Shown here: positions 21,936 through 33,053 of the stretch, piece after piece | Position numbering within the stretch: the first letter of the stretch is position 1 | Layout: each line of letters opens with the position of its first letter | Source: Gracilaria domingensis | Taxonomy: Eukaryota; Rhodophyta; Florideophyceae; Gracilariales; Gracilariaceae | Reading direction: 5' to 3' | Assembly (NCBI GenBank): GCA_022539475.1 | Contig: VCMS01000264.1 | Location: 1-64,000 of the forward strand | DNA: 64,000 bases | Notes under the pieces: generated by a model | What the model was told of the DNA's origin: nothing | Databases searched by the model: none | The model's input: the letters and a program-made list of their open reading frames with translations, nothing else | Translations under genes and position numbers: made by a program

Positions 21936-23500
21936 TGCCCATGAACGGGCATAACGCGATCGCGTCAGCAAAGCTCCCATGTCTACCCAGGCTGTTCCGC
22001 CTGCTGCTGCACCCTCTGCGGGTGATCATTTCTCGGAAGTATCGCGTCCGGCGGTACTTTTTCACCCGGAACGCCGGTTATCCGAACTACCGGACATATC
22101 GAGCACAGTACCCACTAAGTCAAATTGCCTCTCTCTGACCCAGTGCGCGGACTCAACCCGAGTTCAAACTGTCACCTCCCCACCCGACGTGGTTTTAACA
22201 ACCCCCTCGGCAACGCCTAGGGAGGGGGAGGACGTGCTACCGCTGGTAACACCGCTTCGGTTTCATCGGCGTTGCCGCATTCTCTACGACTTGGAGCCAT
22301 CACTGTTGGTGAGGCGTCGCCACTGATCGCGAACGGCACTCTCGCTGTAGAGACGCAATTTACGCACACTAAGAACGGTCGGGAGCACGTCGGTAATGTT
22401 AGGGAACTCCCAGCAAAGGAGATAACCGAGAAGAAAATAAATACTCCGTCACGGAGGCGGCTTGCGGATCCTGGCTCGCAGGCGCTCGCATAATGCGCGC
22501 TCCGAGCTAGCACACCTGAAAAGCACATCTCTGCAAACCTTTTGGGTAGCTACGAGCGAGCCGAAGACGACGGCGAAGTGTCGCCGTAATCCCTTCTCGG
22601 GTGATGAAGTAGGAAGAATCAGAACACAGCACCTGTGGAAAGTGCACCTCCCATGAGAGAACGCTAAGTATAGTATCCACTCGGGTTTACCGTTGCGAGC
22701 TGGCGCTTGCGACATTACACCCGGAGGCGTGGGCGGCGCGTGGAACCCGCACATGCGGAAAATATCCAAATTTTTGGAGATCCTGCGCACCACCGCCGCC
22801 AAAAAGAGAACAATCCCAGTTGCCAGTGCGTTGGCGACCGTTTCGCAAAGGCTCATCACTACTGGTGCTCCGGGGCACGCGCCACGCGCGCACAAACGCC
22901 GACAACCAATGGCGTACCCCGATCTTAGGTGTTCCGCCTCCCCCTGTACAGGGAGCGCGGTGCGCAACGTGCACTGCCGCGCGCGTTCTCTCATGGAAAC
23001 GGGAATGGAGGAGAGAAAGAAGAAGCAACCGTTGCACGTTTTGACCACTTGGGAATAACTGGAGAATCCATAGACGACGGACGCTTCGGGCGTTACAAAG
23101 AACCCATTTGAGTAACTTTTGGCCACCAAACGGCGAAGTTGGGAATATACCGACACGACGGGAAAAGCGCTACTGTAACCCGCTCAAGGTGAAGGTTCGA
23201 AGCCTCTTCGCTGGCCAAGACCCATCTTTGGGACATCAATCTTGTACTCACATGGAGGAGAAGTCTCAGAACACCGAGGAGACCGGTACTTACTCACAGG
23301 AGTTTGTAGTGGACCGCAATTTGAGCCACGCTTATACTCCCGATAGGATACTGTTGTACCGCGTCCGGTAGAATGGGTATCCTCCCGAGGAGGATACTGG
23401 GGCACCGATTGAACACCTACCGACGTCAAAGGTTCTCTCCTATCACCGTAGGATACGCAAGCCTCCTCCCCGAACGTTGGATACCGCCCAGATGGGCTAA
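21936..23500 (+). pseudogene. Linker and chromodomain, element B
   Basis: About 1.35 kb of low-complexity Pro/Ala/Thr/Glu-rich coding relic precedes the chromodomain at 23287-23500. EFVVDR starts it and PIEHLPTSKVLSYH ends it. The Trp of the VRW.GY motif is a TAG stop at 23369-23371. The end TLDTAQMG then TAA matches the C-terminus in element C (TLDRAQVG). Confidence 0.75.
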
Positions 23501-23644
23501 CACGCGCAACCGGTAGCCGACTAAAACGGAGAAGTGACAAACTCAAGCACGGATCTCGAAGGCACATTCTCGATTAGAGAGTGTTAGAAGTTATAATCAT
23601 CGGTTAACGGTTTACAAACACTACCAATTTACGGTTAAAATGAC

Positions 23645-23790
23645 TCTTATGAGTGATGAAGGAAAATACTCTTGCGAGTGATGAGAGAAGAAGAAGATGA
23701 AGATGAAGCTAAGAATCCTGAATCAGGAGATGAAGAGGAAGACCAGGAAGTGATGAAGGTTCCATGGAAGGGAGGAATGAAGCAGAAGGT
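23645..23790 (+). repeat. GAA-rich purine tract of element B
   Basis: Runs of GAAGAAGAAGATGAAGATGAAG with few pyrimidines, directly downstream of the chromodomain stop, as in elements A and C. Confidence 0.65.
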
Positions 23791-23917
23791 ACCACTAATT
23801 GGTTTTTACTTTTTCGATCTCAAGTTATACTACACTATACCCTGTAGTATGGGTTGGAGCACAACTAGCCACCCGTGGAGGGTGCGGCACCGCCCGTATT
23901 TTCCTGCTAGGAAGGGG

Positions 23918-25320
23918 CGCTGTTCGCGTACAACGCCGCGATTTGGTGCCGATCCGTCATACCAGGGGGAATAGTCGCTCCTAAGCCCACGAGGGCGTCC
24001 TTAAGGGCCTGCACCTGGGGATGTAGCTGCACTGTCTGTCAAGGTATGGCAATCTGCCACCCCGTTGGGGCTGCCTGTCTACCACCTGGCCCCCATGAGT
24101 ATGCTCGCCTATACCAGGCACTACCACCATTGGTTGGGCCGCACTCGCTAGAGTCACGTCCTCCACGTCCACGGCTGGATCATCTCATGCCACATCGGGC
24201 ACGTAATCATCCGTGAATACGAATCCAGTGGGGTGCCCAGGCGGGATTGGTCGCTGCGTTAGCGAAAGCACCTCCGCATAGTGTCGGGTGATCATGTCAC
24301 CCTCCGTGGGCTGTAGTACACGAAGTTACCGGCTGTGGGATGCCGCCTACCAGGCGAATGGTCTTACTCGCGCGCGTTACCCTGCCTCTCGGGTTGAATC
24401 TCCACCGGTATCAGGTTCCAATTGATCGAATCGACTGTTCCCAAGAGGGACCTGAGTTCATCAGCATTGTTCTGTGACCCAAGGGGTATGGACAAGTCCA
24501 AGCCACGCATGGCCATGATCAACCTAGGAGGTAAATACCACAAACAGTGATGATCATAGACCTCCCAGAGAAAATGCGCAGCTACGCGTGCCGCCCACTC
24601 GGCCAGAACCAATGACCAGTACCCAGACTGTGGGTCCGCAATCAATTTGGAGCCGATGTAATGGATACAGGTTGGAAACTCAGCATAGAACCCACGGGGT
24701 ACCTCAATCAGGCTCCATCACGGAGGCAATGGGACATACCGGCCATACTTAGCGTTGTTGCGAATACGCTCAATCTCCACGTTCGAGTATGAAACCAGAA
24801 ACCCGTGGCGGGTGGATGCCATGCGCTCGAACTTGACCCGCGGGTCGAACCGCTGCTGGCTGTCATATCGGCTGGCATACCATAACTCCGCTCGAAGGAT
24901 GGGTCTCTCCCAGCAGAGCATGTACGGCTCCCAACGAGCGATTCCTCTAAGGGACTGTTCGGGAAACTCTGCCAACGCATCTCCGTATGAAACCTCACCG
25001 TATGTCCGGTAGAACGCCGGGTCAAACCCGTAAGATGCGGGTATCAAATGCTCGTTGCGAGTTCGCTCGGCGCTTTTGATAGGCTAACTTTGCCAAGCCC
25101 GCTGGAGAAATGTCAAGAGATTCACCGCGAGGTCGGTATAGAAGATACGTCGTTATCGCAATGCGCCCAGGCCAGTTCCGGCATCGGACGAGTTTCACTG
25201 GAATCCCACCCGAAAGCTTACCGTTCTCCACGTAGGAGTTGATGGGCGCATCATTCTTCACCGCATCGGGGTGGAACTACAGAGCCCGTGAGTAGAGCAA
25301 ACTATCCGTTTTCGGATTGC
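23918..25320 (-). pseudogene. Antisense accessory ORF of element B (decayed)
   Basis: Opposite strand to pol, between the purine tract and the 3' LTR. Frames: 25261-25022 (79 codons), 25047-24718 (109), 24645-24364 (93) and a weakly preserved tail QALKDALVGLGATIPPG..QIAALYANSA near 24015-23918. It is collinear with the block in element A: LLRAE/ILRAE, RYVPLP, Y(I/V)GS(K/R)L, WSLVLAEWAAR, EVYD and LDLSIPLG. No known domain recognised. Frameshifts between the pieces mean it is not functional here. Only the two blocks together make the case for a real gene. Confidence 0.6.
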
Positions 25321-25480
25321 GCACTTGCAAAGACTGTTTCGAGATCCACCCATCGGGGGTTGCTGTCAGGGGCATCGCTTGCTGCGAATTCCACGCCACG
25401 GCGGCCGGAGAAGGACCTTGTGTCGGGTGTGCGTGCATCGGAGCGTTCCCTTGAGGGAGCGGTGCCGAAAGAAAAACACC

Positions 25481-25530
25481 GACACTTTAATTTTATTAAA
25501 GTGTCATGGGTTCAAATCCCACTGCGGGTG
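25481..25530 (+). other. tRNA-like T-arm with adjoining hairpin
   Basis: GGTTCAAATCC at 25509-25519 matches the pol III B-box/T-loop consensus exactly and is flanked by TGGG/CCCA. Just upstream, 25481-25505 is a perfect 9-bp stem with a 7-base loop. The acceptor and D arms do not pair convincingly, so this is a fragment or a coincidence, not a called tRNA gene. Confidence 0.25.
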
Positions 25531-25830
25531 TTGCTGTTGCCCAGCGGGGGCTAGCGCATTGTTTTTATGTCCGGCACCGGAAGAAGGAGGAACTCCCCCG
25601 ACGCGGCTGGTTGGAAACGGATTCATCCCAGACGCAGAGGGGGAGACAACGACGGCTGATGTATGGTCGGTGGTGAAGTGGGTGCGTGAGTTGATATCAC
25701 CTCGACGGTGCGCTGTATGCATGGAATCGGAACTTCGGTGATATCCATCGCGGGATACCAGCCTATTTGAGGCCTTTCCTTCTCGGCCTCGCGGCGTCAC
25801 GACGGCAACCACAGACTAAGACGGGGTATA

Positions 25831-26825
25831 GGTGGAGCAAACCCAATTCTGAGGGTGTTTTGAGGAAGAAGCTCTTCATATACGAGCGATGCGCCAGTGC
25901 ACGTGGCACTTGAAGTTATGAGGTGCATCCCCTATGGGAGCCTTCAACCGTTGGTTAATTTAATCTTAATTAGCACCCGTAGAGGAGCGTGCATGGGCCA
26001 AGGTCCCTGGCTGGGCGAGGACACGTGGGGGTGGATGGCTTGTGCACAAGTGGAGTATTTTGGGGAATATTTTAGTTTTGTCTTTATTTTGGCACCCTAA
26101 CAGTGGGGTTGCGTATGTGTGCAACCCGTACGGGTGTGCACTACTGTAATCAGTCGACCGGCTCTGCACCTGGGGTACCTAAAGGTGCAGGGGCGGCTGG
26201 ACACCACCTGACGGTAAAGCAACCGAGCCTCTCCTTCGAGAACTGCCACTCCGATCAGAGAGCACTTGAGACTCATCTTGGGTGTGGGCTCCAGGCGTTA
26301 CTGCCCTTGCCGGTGTACTACTTCGCTCGGAGGGTCACTTCAAGAGATATAAGTACGCGTACTCTCATTGGGACGCCTAAAGAATCTGCGTATACTGTGT
26401 TATATTGATATCTATTATTACTATTAATTCCTGATGGCATGACAGATCTCCGCCCCAGTATTGGGTTGTTTCCTGGTGGTTTCTTGTTTTTTTTTTCAGA
26501 CGTCGGGCCTGCTGCCTGCGTGTGCACCGCCCGCGTCTCTTCTATGGAGCATCTCTTTTTCCCTTGTTTCTCGGCCTACGCCTCCCCTCGGAGTGTCTGG
26601 CTCACCCCTTCTCGAGTATTTCTCACTTCCCCACCGTCCCCGGCTGGTGATTCTCCTGATATTGAACTTTCCGCATTCACCTCTGTAGATTTCCCGCAGT
26701 ACACTACTGGTCCTACACCCAGGTCTCCGGTGTCGACAGAGGCTCGTCCACCGAGTTATCATCCCCCAGGGAGCAGTGTTTCGGACATCCTGTGCGTGTT
26801 ACACCCGTCCTGGGTTTGCACCACA
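25831..26825 (+). repeat. 3' LTR of element B (995 bp)
   Basis: Same length as the 5' LTR and nearly identical to it. The first base is G instead of T, and the sequence ends GTTTGCACCACA followed by the TSD GGAGG. A purine-rich stretch (AAGACGGGG) precedes it. Confidence 0.9.
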
Positions 26826-26929
26826 GGAGGTGCACATAAGGCGCTTAGATTAATCTATTATGTAGATATTTTTGATAAACCTGTACAGGGCCGTTAATTA
26901 TACTACTTAGGTGATGGCTCACAGCCATC

Positions 26930-27484
26930 ACCAAACTAGTAAATCTAACACGGTGTGCGGTTCTACCTATTTTGCCTGCGCCACGATTCTAACTCCTTGG
27001 GGAGCGAGTTACCGCAGCACGGTCTAGTTATTCCCCGGCTCCACCAGAAGTACACAGTTCCTACCATCATTGATCTTGTTTTTCTTTGTTTTTCTTCTGA
27101 CTCGTTGAGTGCACATTTCTTTTGTTTATCGATCGGTATCACCTTTTCGCCCCAGTAGTTGGGTTCGTCTTTTTTATTTCTTTCGTCTTGTACCATTGGT
27201 TTGGTTCATCACCGTCTACTATTTTTTGGTTGTTCCATCCTTGAATACCCGTATTGGCTACTGTTACCATCGCTGCTCACGGACTTTCTTTTACTAATTT
27301 CTCACCTTTGCTTATTTTTCCCGTCCGGGGCATTCTTTCTCAACCCTGTGGTATAGCCTAAAGTCCTAGTGGATTTACACCCGCACTGGAGGATGCGCAG
27401 TGCGCTGTCGCTGTCCGAACCTCTGTTGAGAGCGAGGATTCGAACTGACTCGGTGGCGTTTCCCTTTTCTGGGATTGCTCCAGA
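26930..27484 (+). repeat. LTR-like fragment
   Basis: It contains CGCCCCAGTAGTTGGGTT near 27149 and ends GGGATTGCTCCAGA, both typical of the LTRs here. The start is not found. Bases 26831-26929 show nothing identifiable. A short copy of its last 24 bases (TTTCCC..TCTGGGATTGCTCCA) recurs at about 29669-29693. Confidence 0.35.
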
Positions 27485-27487
27485 CCA

Positions 27488-28334
27488 ACTACTTTCCAGA
27501 GTCTGTGTTACCTTTCACTTCGGACCTACTATAAATCGTAGCATCTCCTAGCACCCCCAGAAGCCCAGACTCTGCGTAGAGAAAGCGCCTAAGCGCGTCT
27601 CATACGGCGAAAATCACGATGATGGTGTACCCCTTGTAGCAGCGGTACTCGGAATATTGGTCCTCAGGGCATGCTGGCCATTTGATATGAGTCCCGTAAA
27701 TAGCGCCGACACAGTACAGAAGTCCAGCCAATTCTTCAGACCCTGCCATGATAGGTACCGGCTCAACCTTAGTGTTGGGAAAGGCGACGTCTTCACGGAA
27801 ATGGTTGCATACAATTCTTCAAATAATCCCAACGCTCTCATTGACTTTGCTTGTCCCTACTCCAAGTGTTTTCGCCACGCGCTCACAAGATCCTCCTGCG
27901 ACACACTTCAAGAACGCTGCCACTGGCAGATCTACGGCTACTGGGCGTCTCCCACGTGCCTTTGTATGAACATTACGTTGGGAGGCTGGTGCGGCGACCA
28001 ACTGGCACGACTCTGTGTCTGGTACTCGGAATATCGCCGCCCACGTCTGCGTTAGTCTAACATCCGGATGGTAGGCCTAGTCGCAGAGCCACGTCTGAGA
28101 GTTTCTCAATCTGCGCCACACTCTACCACGACAACCAGCTCGGAAATTCCGATTGTCCAACACAAGAGGCATTTCGTCTCCTTCCGAGACCAGAGAGGTT
28201 CCGAACTTCTCGTTGTCGTCTTCGAGCGACATGATACATTGTAGGAGAAGAAACGCTCTTAGCGCTTTTTGGCTCTCCATGTCAAAAATTAAGGTTACTT
28301 GGATACAAAGTAAACCAGTTGAAAAGTGATACAA
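27488..28334 (-). pseudogene. PIF/Harbinger transposase relic (DDE_Tnp_4)
   Basis: Reading leftward from 28334: an N-terminal region (28334-28077), then after a stop RRPVAVDLPVAAFL and GGSCERVAKTLGVGTSKV, the helix-turn-helix-like start of Harbinger transposases. The first catalytic motif normally reads GAIDGTHI; here it is GAIYGTHI, so the Asp is Tyr. RCYKGYTIIVIFAV then a TGA, then DALRRFLYAESG and GVLGDATIY match the second-Asp block (VVDA.GRFLY....G..GDA..Y). The C-terminal Glu region is missing because an LTR-like fragment abuts it at 27484. Clearly dead. Confidence 0.75.
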
Positions 28335-29500
28335 CAGTGCCGCGGTCGTCGGTGGAAGCGGAGGTCGGTGAGATGGAAGTCGAAGTCGGTGCGGAGGTCT
28401 TTCGTGCGAGCGACTGTAGGTGCCGTCGCCGGAATTTTGGTGTTAGCAGTGTGCTTTTGTGCGTTGGGAGGGGCACTTAGTGCGTTTCTTGATAGTTGAA
28501 TCTCTAAAGTCTGTGTCTACGGCAGTTGGGGCGACTTTCAAGGTTGGGTGCGGCGGTCGAGTCAGTAGTTGGGGTGATTGCTGCAGTTTATGTCAATTGA
28601 GGAGTTGAGAGCCGCGATATGATTCTATTCGGAATGATTGATGTGCCGGAACACAATAACACTGGCAGTTTGCGCTGTAGGCGGGTGATCGTTCGGGTGT
28701 GACCAGTGCGGTGTCTAGCTGTGGGAGTGACAAACGCCATCTGATCCACCAACAGAGACAGCTGTACAAGAAGCAGTAAGAGTGACGGTGCGAAAAGTGG
28801 CGGCGGAAGCGGTGAGATTGGATGTGAGAACAGTGGTGAGACAGACAGTGAGAACGGCGGTTAGATGGACGGTGCGATCGATGCTAAAAATTACCGTACG
28901 AATAGTGAGGGACAGCCGGTGGTGATGCCTACTCGAAAGTTGGCACAGTTGGCGACGGAATATACGTTCCGGACAGCGGTAGCAGTGGGAAAGGTGTTGC
29001 AAGTAGCCATAAAACCAGTGAGGGGGCGTTTACAGCGGTGACAGTATCCCAGACAGGAGCGGCCGCTAGAGCGGCTGCGGGAGCGCCCTGAGAGCGGCGG
29101 TGGAAGGAGACGGAGTGGTGGTGGGAGGAGACGGAAGGTCAGCCTTTGTAGACGAAGCGGTCTGGAAAGTAAACGGGTCCATGGCGAGAGCAGACGCTGC
29201 AGCAGCGGGAGTGGCTGGGAGAGTGGCGGTGGGAGCAGACGGAGCGGCGGCAGGACCAGATATAGCTGCGGCGGGACCAGTTGTAGCGGATGCGGTAGTC
29301 GCTGCGGGAATGACATTGAAAATGTTAGTTGGAGAAGTGGTGGACATGGAACAGATTGTGGATCTTTAGAGCGGTATCGGGAGAATTCCGGGGATCGGCG
29401 GTGGAAGTGTCGATAAAGGTGGTAGTTGAGGCAATAGTCGAAGTGATAGTGTGGGTTGTTGGGAGGTGAGGAGGAAGAAGGTCGAAGATGCATGTGAGAA
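28335..29500. repeat. Low-complexity minisatellite-like DNA
   Basis: Degenerate G- and GA-rich units (GGAGGTCGGTGAGATGGAAG; GACAGTGAGAACGGCGGTTAGA). The open frames on the minus strand here (up to 200 codons) are Pro/Leu/Ser-rich translations of the repeats. I see no gene. Confidence 0.5.
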
Positions 29501-29981
29501 GCTACTGGTAGGCGGCACGAGCCGTGCCAAAAAGTCTGAACGGCGTGAAACGACGACCAAGTGACCCGCTTGTTGCGACGTTTTGTGAACTTCAGCAGCT
29601 ACTGTCCACTGTCGGCCATGTGCCGCCCCCTGAACGTACCAAAACGGTCCAGAACTAATGCTCACAGGGTTTCCCTTTCTGGGATTGCTCCACACTCAGC
29701 CCAGCCCCGAGCGCCAGTGTCAGTACTAGAGTCAGAACACCAGCCCGCGGACAGATCTCCTTCATGTCTTACATAGGCATATGGATGAAGCCATGGAGCT
29801 TTGCCGCGAAACGGCGGCAGATGTTCTGGTCGCGATACCTCTTCATGAGTGCCTTCACAGAGGTCCTTCCGACCCGGCTGCGGTAGCAGGTGAAATAAGA
29901 AGAAATGGCTTCACTGGGGCTAGGCATTACTAGGAGTCTGGTTCGAATGGTATCGTCCGGGTCGCCAGAAAGCTGTGAGCT

Positions 29982-30185
29982 CTACGTCTGAAGCTTCAAA
30001 TACTTGTCAGACAGTACTCCCTTGAGAACGATTAGGAGACTTTCGACGCCTAGCGATTTACTTTGATGACGACGTTTGTTGCCGACCAACAGTATCCCAT
30101 CACCAGCGACAAGATGGAACGGCAGAGATGCCTTTTTGCCATCACATCGGTGATGGAGAGATCCCAGATGGCGAGTCCTAATCAA
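29982..30185 (-). pseudogene. Possible retroelement protease-like segment
   Basis: 67 codons; LPFHLVAGDGILLVGN resembles the LPFHLV.GD.PLLIG segment that follows the active site in some retroelement aspartic proteases. It lies just downstream, on the same strand, of the CCHC-containing gag end at 30378-30577, as a gag-protease order would require. Weak evidence on its own. Between 29500 and 29981 nothing else is recognisable. Confidence 0.3.
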
Positions 30186-30377
30186 GGGTCGTCGCAGTTT
30201 GTGCCATACCAGTTCTAGAAGGGTTCACAGTCAAGGGGGCGAAGTCGAAAGAGAATGCCGAGAGCCGAGGCCAGTCGCGCTGCAAACTTCATGCCACCGA
30301 CACTTCTAGGACAACCAAGGTTCACAATAGGATTCGATTCATTCGTTCTTTTCAAATTTGGGGCCTATACTTTATTC

Positions 30378-30577
30378 TTAGGCTTGATTGGCGTTCGAAG
30401 GTGTCGAGCCTCGACAAAAAAAACCCTCAGACGGTTTGTTCTTCTCGGATAACTCCTTCTCCAGTCGAACCACCCTCTGCAGATAAGTTTCCCGGTCCTT
30501 ATACTTGCAATCCTTCGAGTTTTGGTAGTGCTGGGTAGATCCACAGTCAAAGCAGAAGCCCTTCTTCGAAGCGTTCC
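30378..30577 (-). pseudogene. gag-like gene, 3' part with zinc knuckle
   Basis: Encodes ASKKGFCFDCGSTQHYQNSK, a C-x2-C-x4-H-x6-C knuckle, then a charged coiled-coil-like helix (VVRLEKELSEKNK). Element C splits this from its 5' part at 42456-43265. Removing C and one copy of the 5-bp TSD joins the two halves in the same frame. Confidence 0.6.
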
Positions 30578-31431
30578 TGTGGTGCAATCCCACAAGTGGG
30601 CAAACAAGAGCCGCGTCGCGGAAAGCGCACCTACAGCGTGTTCGGAACCTGCTCTCTATAGGGGTAGATGCAGCAGTAGAACCCTCTGATAGGGCCAGCG
30701 CCATGCCGGGTGTAAGTTCGGGTGGCCCCGATCTGAGCGTGCAGTCAGAGGTGAAGGAGAAGAATCGGCGTAGGTATCCGGTTGTTCCGGCGAGCCACAA
30801 CCAGTGAAGATATCCAGCCTAACGGTAGAGAGCGACAGGGGATCAGCAAACGAGCCGCACTGCAGAGCACTGACTCGTGATAAACGGGAATAAGTCCCGA
30901 GACTAGCGGGCAAAAACCTGTATAACAGGGCAGAGAAACGAGAGTCGTATGACGGAAATAATAACAAAGAAACAACAAAAGATGCCGTAACGACGGTCTG
31001 GAGCTCCTCAGTGGTAGAGGTCGGATGACTAGCCCGGAATTGTGGCGGCTTGCCCGATTAGGGACGAAGACCGTTCACAAGCGGCAAGAAAGTCAGAGCC
31101 AGAAGCCTCCTTGAGGTTTACTTCCCGTACAGTGGGGGCAAGTGCCCCCACTTATATACGGCACTTGAAAATATCAATTAAAATATCTAACTAACCGGCG
31201 CTGCCGGCCAATACACTACAGGTGTGTAACCGTGGCAGGCTTGCCACGGCGCAGCCGCTATCGGGCCAACTTGGAACACGTGTGCAGAAATACTACCCAT
31301 CCTAGGCATACCCCAAAATAGGGCCACTACCACAGTAGCCTTTCATAACCTGAGGTGTCGAAGCCGGTAACGGATCAACAAACTATGAAAAACACCTCGG
31401 TGAATCCCCACAAAGGGCGTTTTGCTGTACA
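30578..31431 (-). repeat. 3' LTR of element C (854 bp)
   Basis: On the minus strand it starts TGTACAGCAAAACG and ends GATTGCACCACA. A TATATAAG box is followed at once by a perfect 9-bp hairpin (31132-31151). It shares its sequence with 40744-42455 and with the solo LTR at 41048-41900. Confidence 0.9.
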
Positions 31432-31443
31432 TCTCCCCCTTCT
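31432..31443 (-). promoter_or_regulatory. Polypurine tract of element C
   Basis: On the minus strand, GAGAAGGGGGAGA abuts the LTR start TGTACAGC. This is the expected plus-strand primer site. Confidence 0.75.
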
Positions 31444-32089
31444 CAGGCTGAGACACCGACTCCTTCGGCTGGATGCGTCCGAACTGCCTGCAGGTTACCC
31501 AGGTCGTGCGCTGAAACCACTTGTTTTGGGTTCCCTTTCCGCAACCGAGCAGATGTGCCTCCCGATACGCACGTCCCAGCCAGTCCTACATCATCCCCAG
31601 CGAGGCTCCAGTCCACGACAGTGGTTCTTTTCTAGCAAAAATTTCCGACTGTTATCGGCTACAGTAGGTCCTTCACCAATATCGGCAGCTCCGAATTTTC
31701 AGCTTTCCGTCAAGCACGGAGCAAATTGGCTCCTCCGATGCTGTTTCTGACTCGTACGAGACGATTGAGCCAAAGAAAGCCCGATTTGAAGAACGGAAAG
31801 GGCCTCAAACGAGGTCGTTTCGGTTCGGCCTCACTGTAAACAACCGAAATTCGGCGAACTGAACACCTCCGCTCGGCGGTTTGAATGAAAACGGAAGTCA
31901 GCATTCATTAACATTTCTCGTAGCTCTACCGAAGCTCTATTAGGTGGTCCGTTCCTGGGGTAATCGGCAGCCGCATTGCGGAGATAGCGCGCTCCCAAGT
32001 TGTGCTAAAAATAGCTCAACCGAGGGGTGTTTCGCGAACGCTATAACTCAGGAACCGTTGTAGAAGTCAGTAGGCCGTCTCGGTCAAGT

Positions 32090-32723
32090 TTAAGTCCCTC
32101 TAATTAGAGTCGATTCACATCGAGAGATCGGAATTTGCCCTTGATTAAGTGGTTCAAACGTGATCGTTCCAGTTCGGACACCCCAAAAGGGCAAGTTGAT
32201 TGACCAACCGAGATGACTTCGGAACTTCGCGTCCAACCTTCTCACAAGGAAAGAAACCCCAAAGAGGGTCTTAATACCATCCATAGAGGTGGCGTAGCGA
32301 CGTTGAGATACTCGAAAATGCCGTGTGACGGAGACAGCACAAGTCCGATCCAGTGTACCGGCAGTTTTGTAGTGCTCAGACCTTCGTCAAAAATGAAGGC
32401 ATACCGTCAATAAACGGACTCAAGACATGCTGTAGAACGGTGAAACAGATACCAGACACCCATGAGCGTGCATACATTCCAAGAAAACTGGGCTATGAAA
32501 CCGTGAACAGCCAGAACGGTCAAGCGCAATTTCCCAGTAATGGCGAATGTAAATCCGTCTCTGCGGCAAAGAAACAGACGAGATTCGGCGATGTGCGACA
32601 TGTAGTGGCACCTAAGGGTGTTGTAGACGGCAAGGTATGCCCCGTATAGTAGATGTAATTCATCAAGCCGTTGCCGGCATGGCTCAAAGTTTTTTTCTTG
32701 TTCTCCGCCATCTCAGGCGGCAA
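32090..32723 (-). pseudogene. Sense-strand accessory segment of element C (decayed)
   Basis: Downstream of pol on the coding strand. Frame 32723-32520 includes NYIYYTGH and SPNLVCFF; frame 32284-32090 includes KFRSHLGWSINLPFWG. Both match, in order, element D at 60779-60281 (AFIYWFGH, QPMLVIFL, ELWRHFGWRFNF, GFWR). No known domain. Stops and shifts separate the pieces. From 31444 to 32089 no gene is recognisable. Confidence 0.4.
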
Positions 32724-32810
32724 TGCCTCGTTCGAGGCTTTAGCGAATGGCCCAAAAGAGAGGGCTCTCTTTCGGCAGAAGCGGCTGTATCGATAAAACT
32801 TCTTAGTCTT

Positions 32811-32876
32811 CCTTCCAATATCCTGGCTTCTTCTCCTTCTTCTTAGGCTTCTTTCTTCTTCATCTTCTTCTCCACA
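32811..32876 (-). repeat. GAA-rich purine tract of element C
   Basis: On the minus strand, GAAGAAGATGAAGAAGAAAG-type sequence just downstream of the pol stop, in the same position as in A and B. Confidence 0.55.
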
Positions 32877-33053
32877 GCAAGTGGCTTCCGCGTTTCGCGG
32901 CTTGTCTGTTCAGACAGAGTCTGTCCGCATAGAGCGGCATGTTGCTGCCTTCCAGTAGCGTCCACCTAGGGCGGCTTGTTAGAATCAACGTCGTTGCACC
33001 CGCGTGAAGCGGCATATTCCGTCCGAGACGGCATAACTCACCAGTTGTGGTGG

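Larger units (their letters stand above)
13807..26825 (+). mobile_element. Ty3/gypsy element B, complete copy, about 13.0 kb
   Basis: Two 995-bp LTRs (13807-14801 and 25831-26825) bracket gag, pol, chromodomain and an antisense ORF block. The flanks GGAGG at 13802-13806 and 26826-26830 are a perfect 5-bp TSD. LTRs differ by only a few percent by eye, yet pol carries several nonsense codons, so the copy decayed after a fairly recent insertion or was already defective. A 988-bp solo LTR sits in the integrase. Confidence 0.9.

Noticed and set aside
28891-29493. 200-codon minus-strand Pro/Leu-rich ORF
   Set aside because: Translation of degenerate G-rich minisatellite; overlapping frames are equally open.
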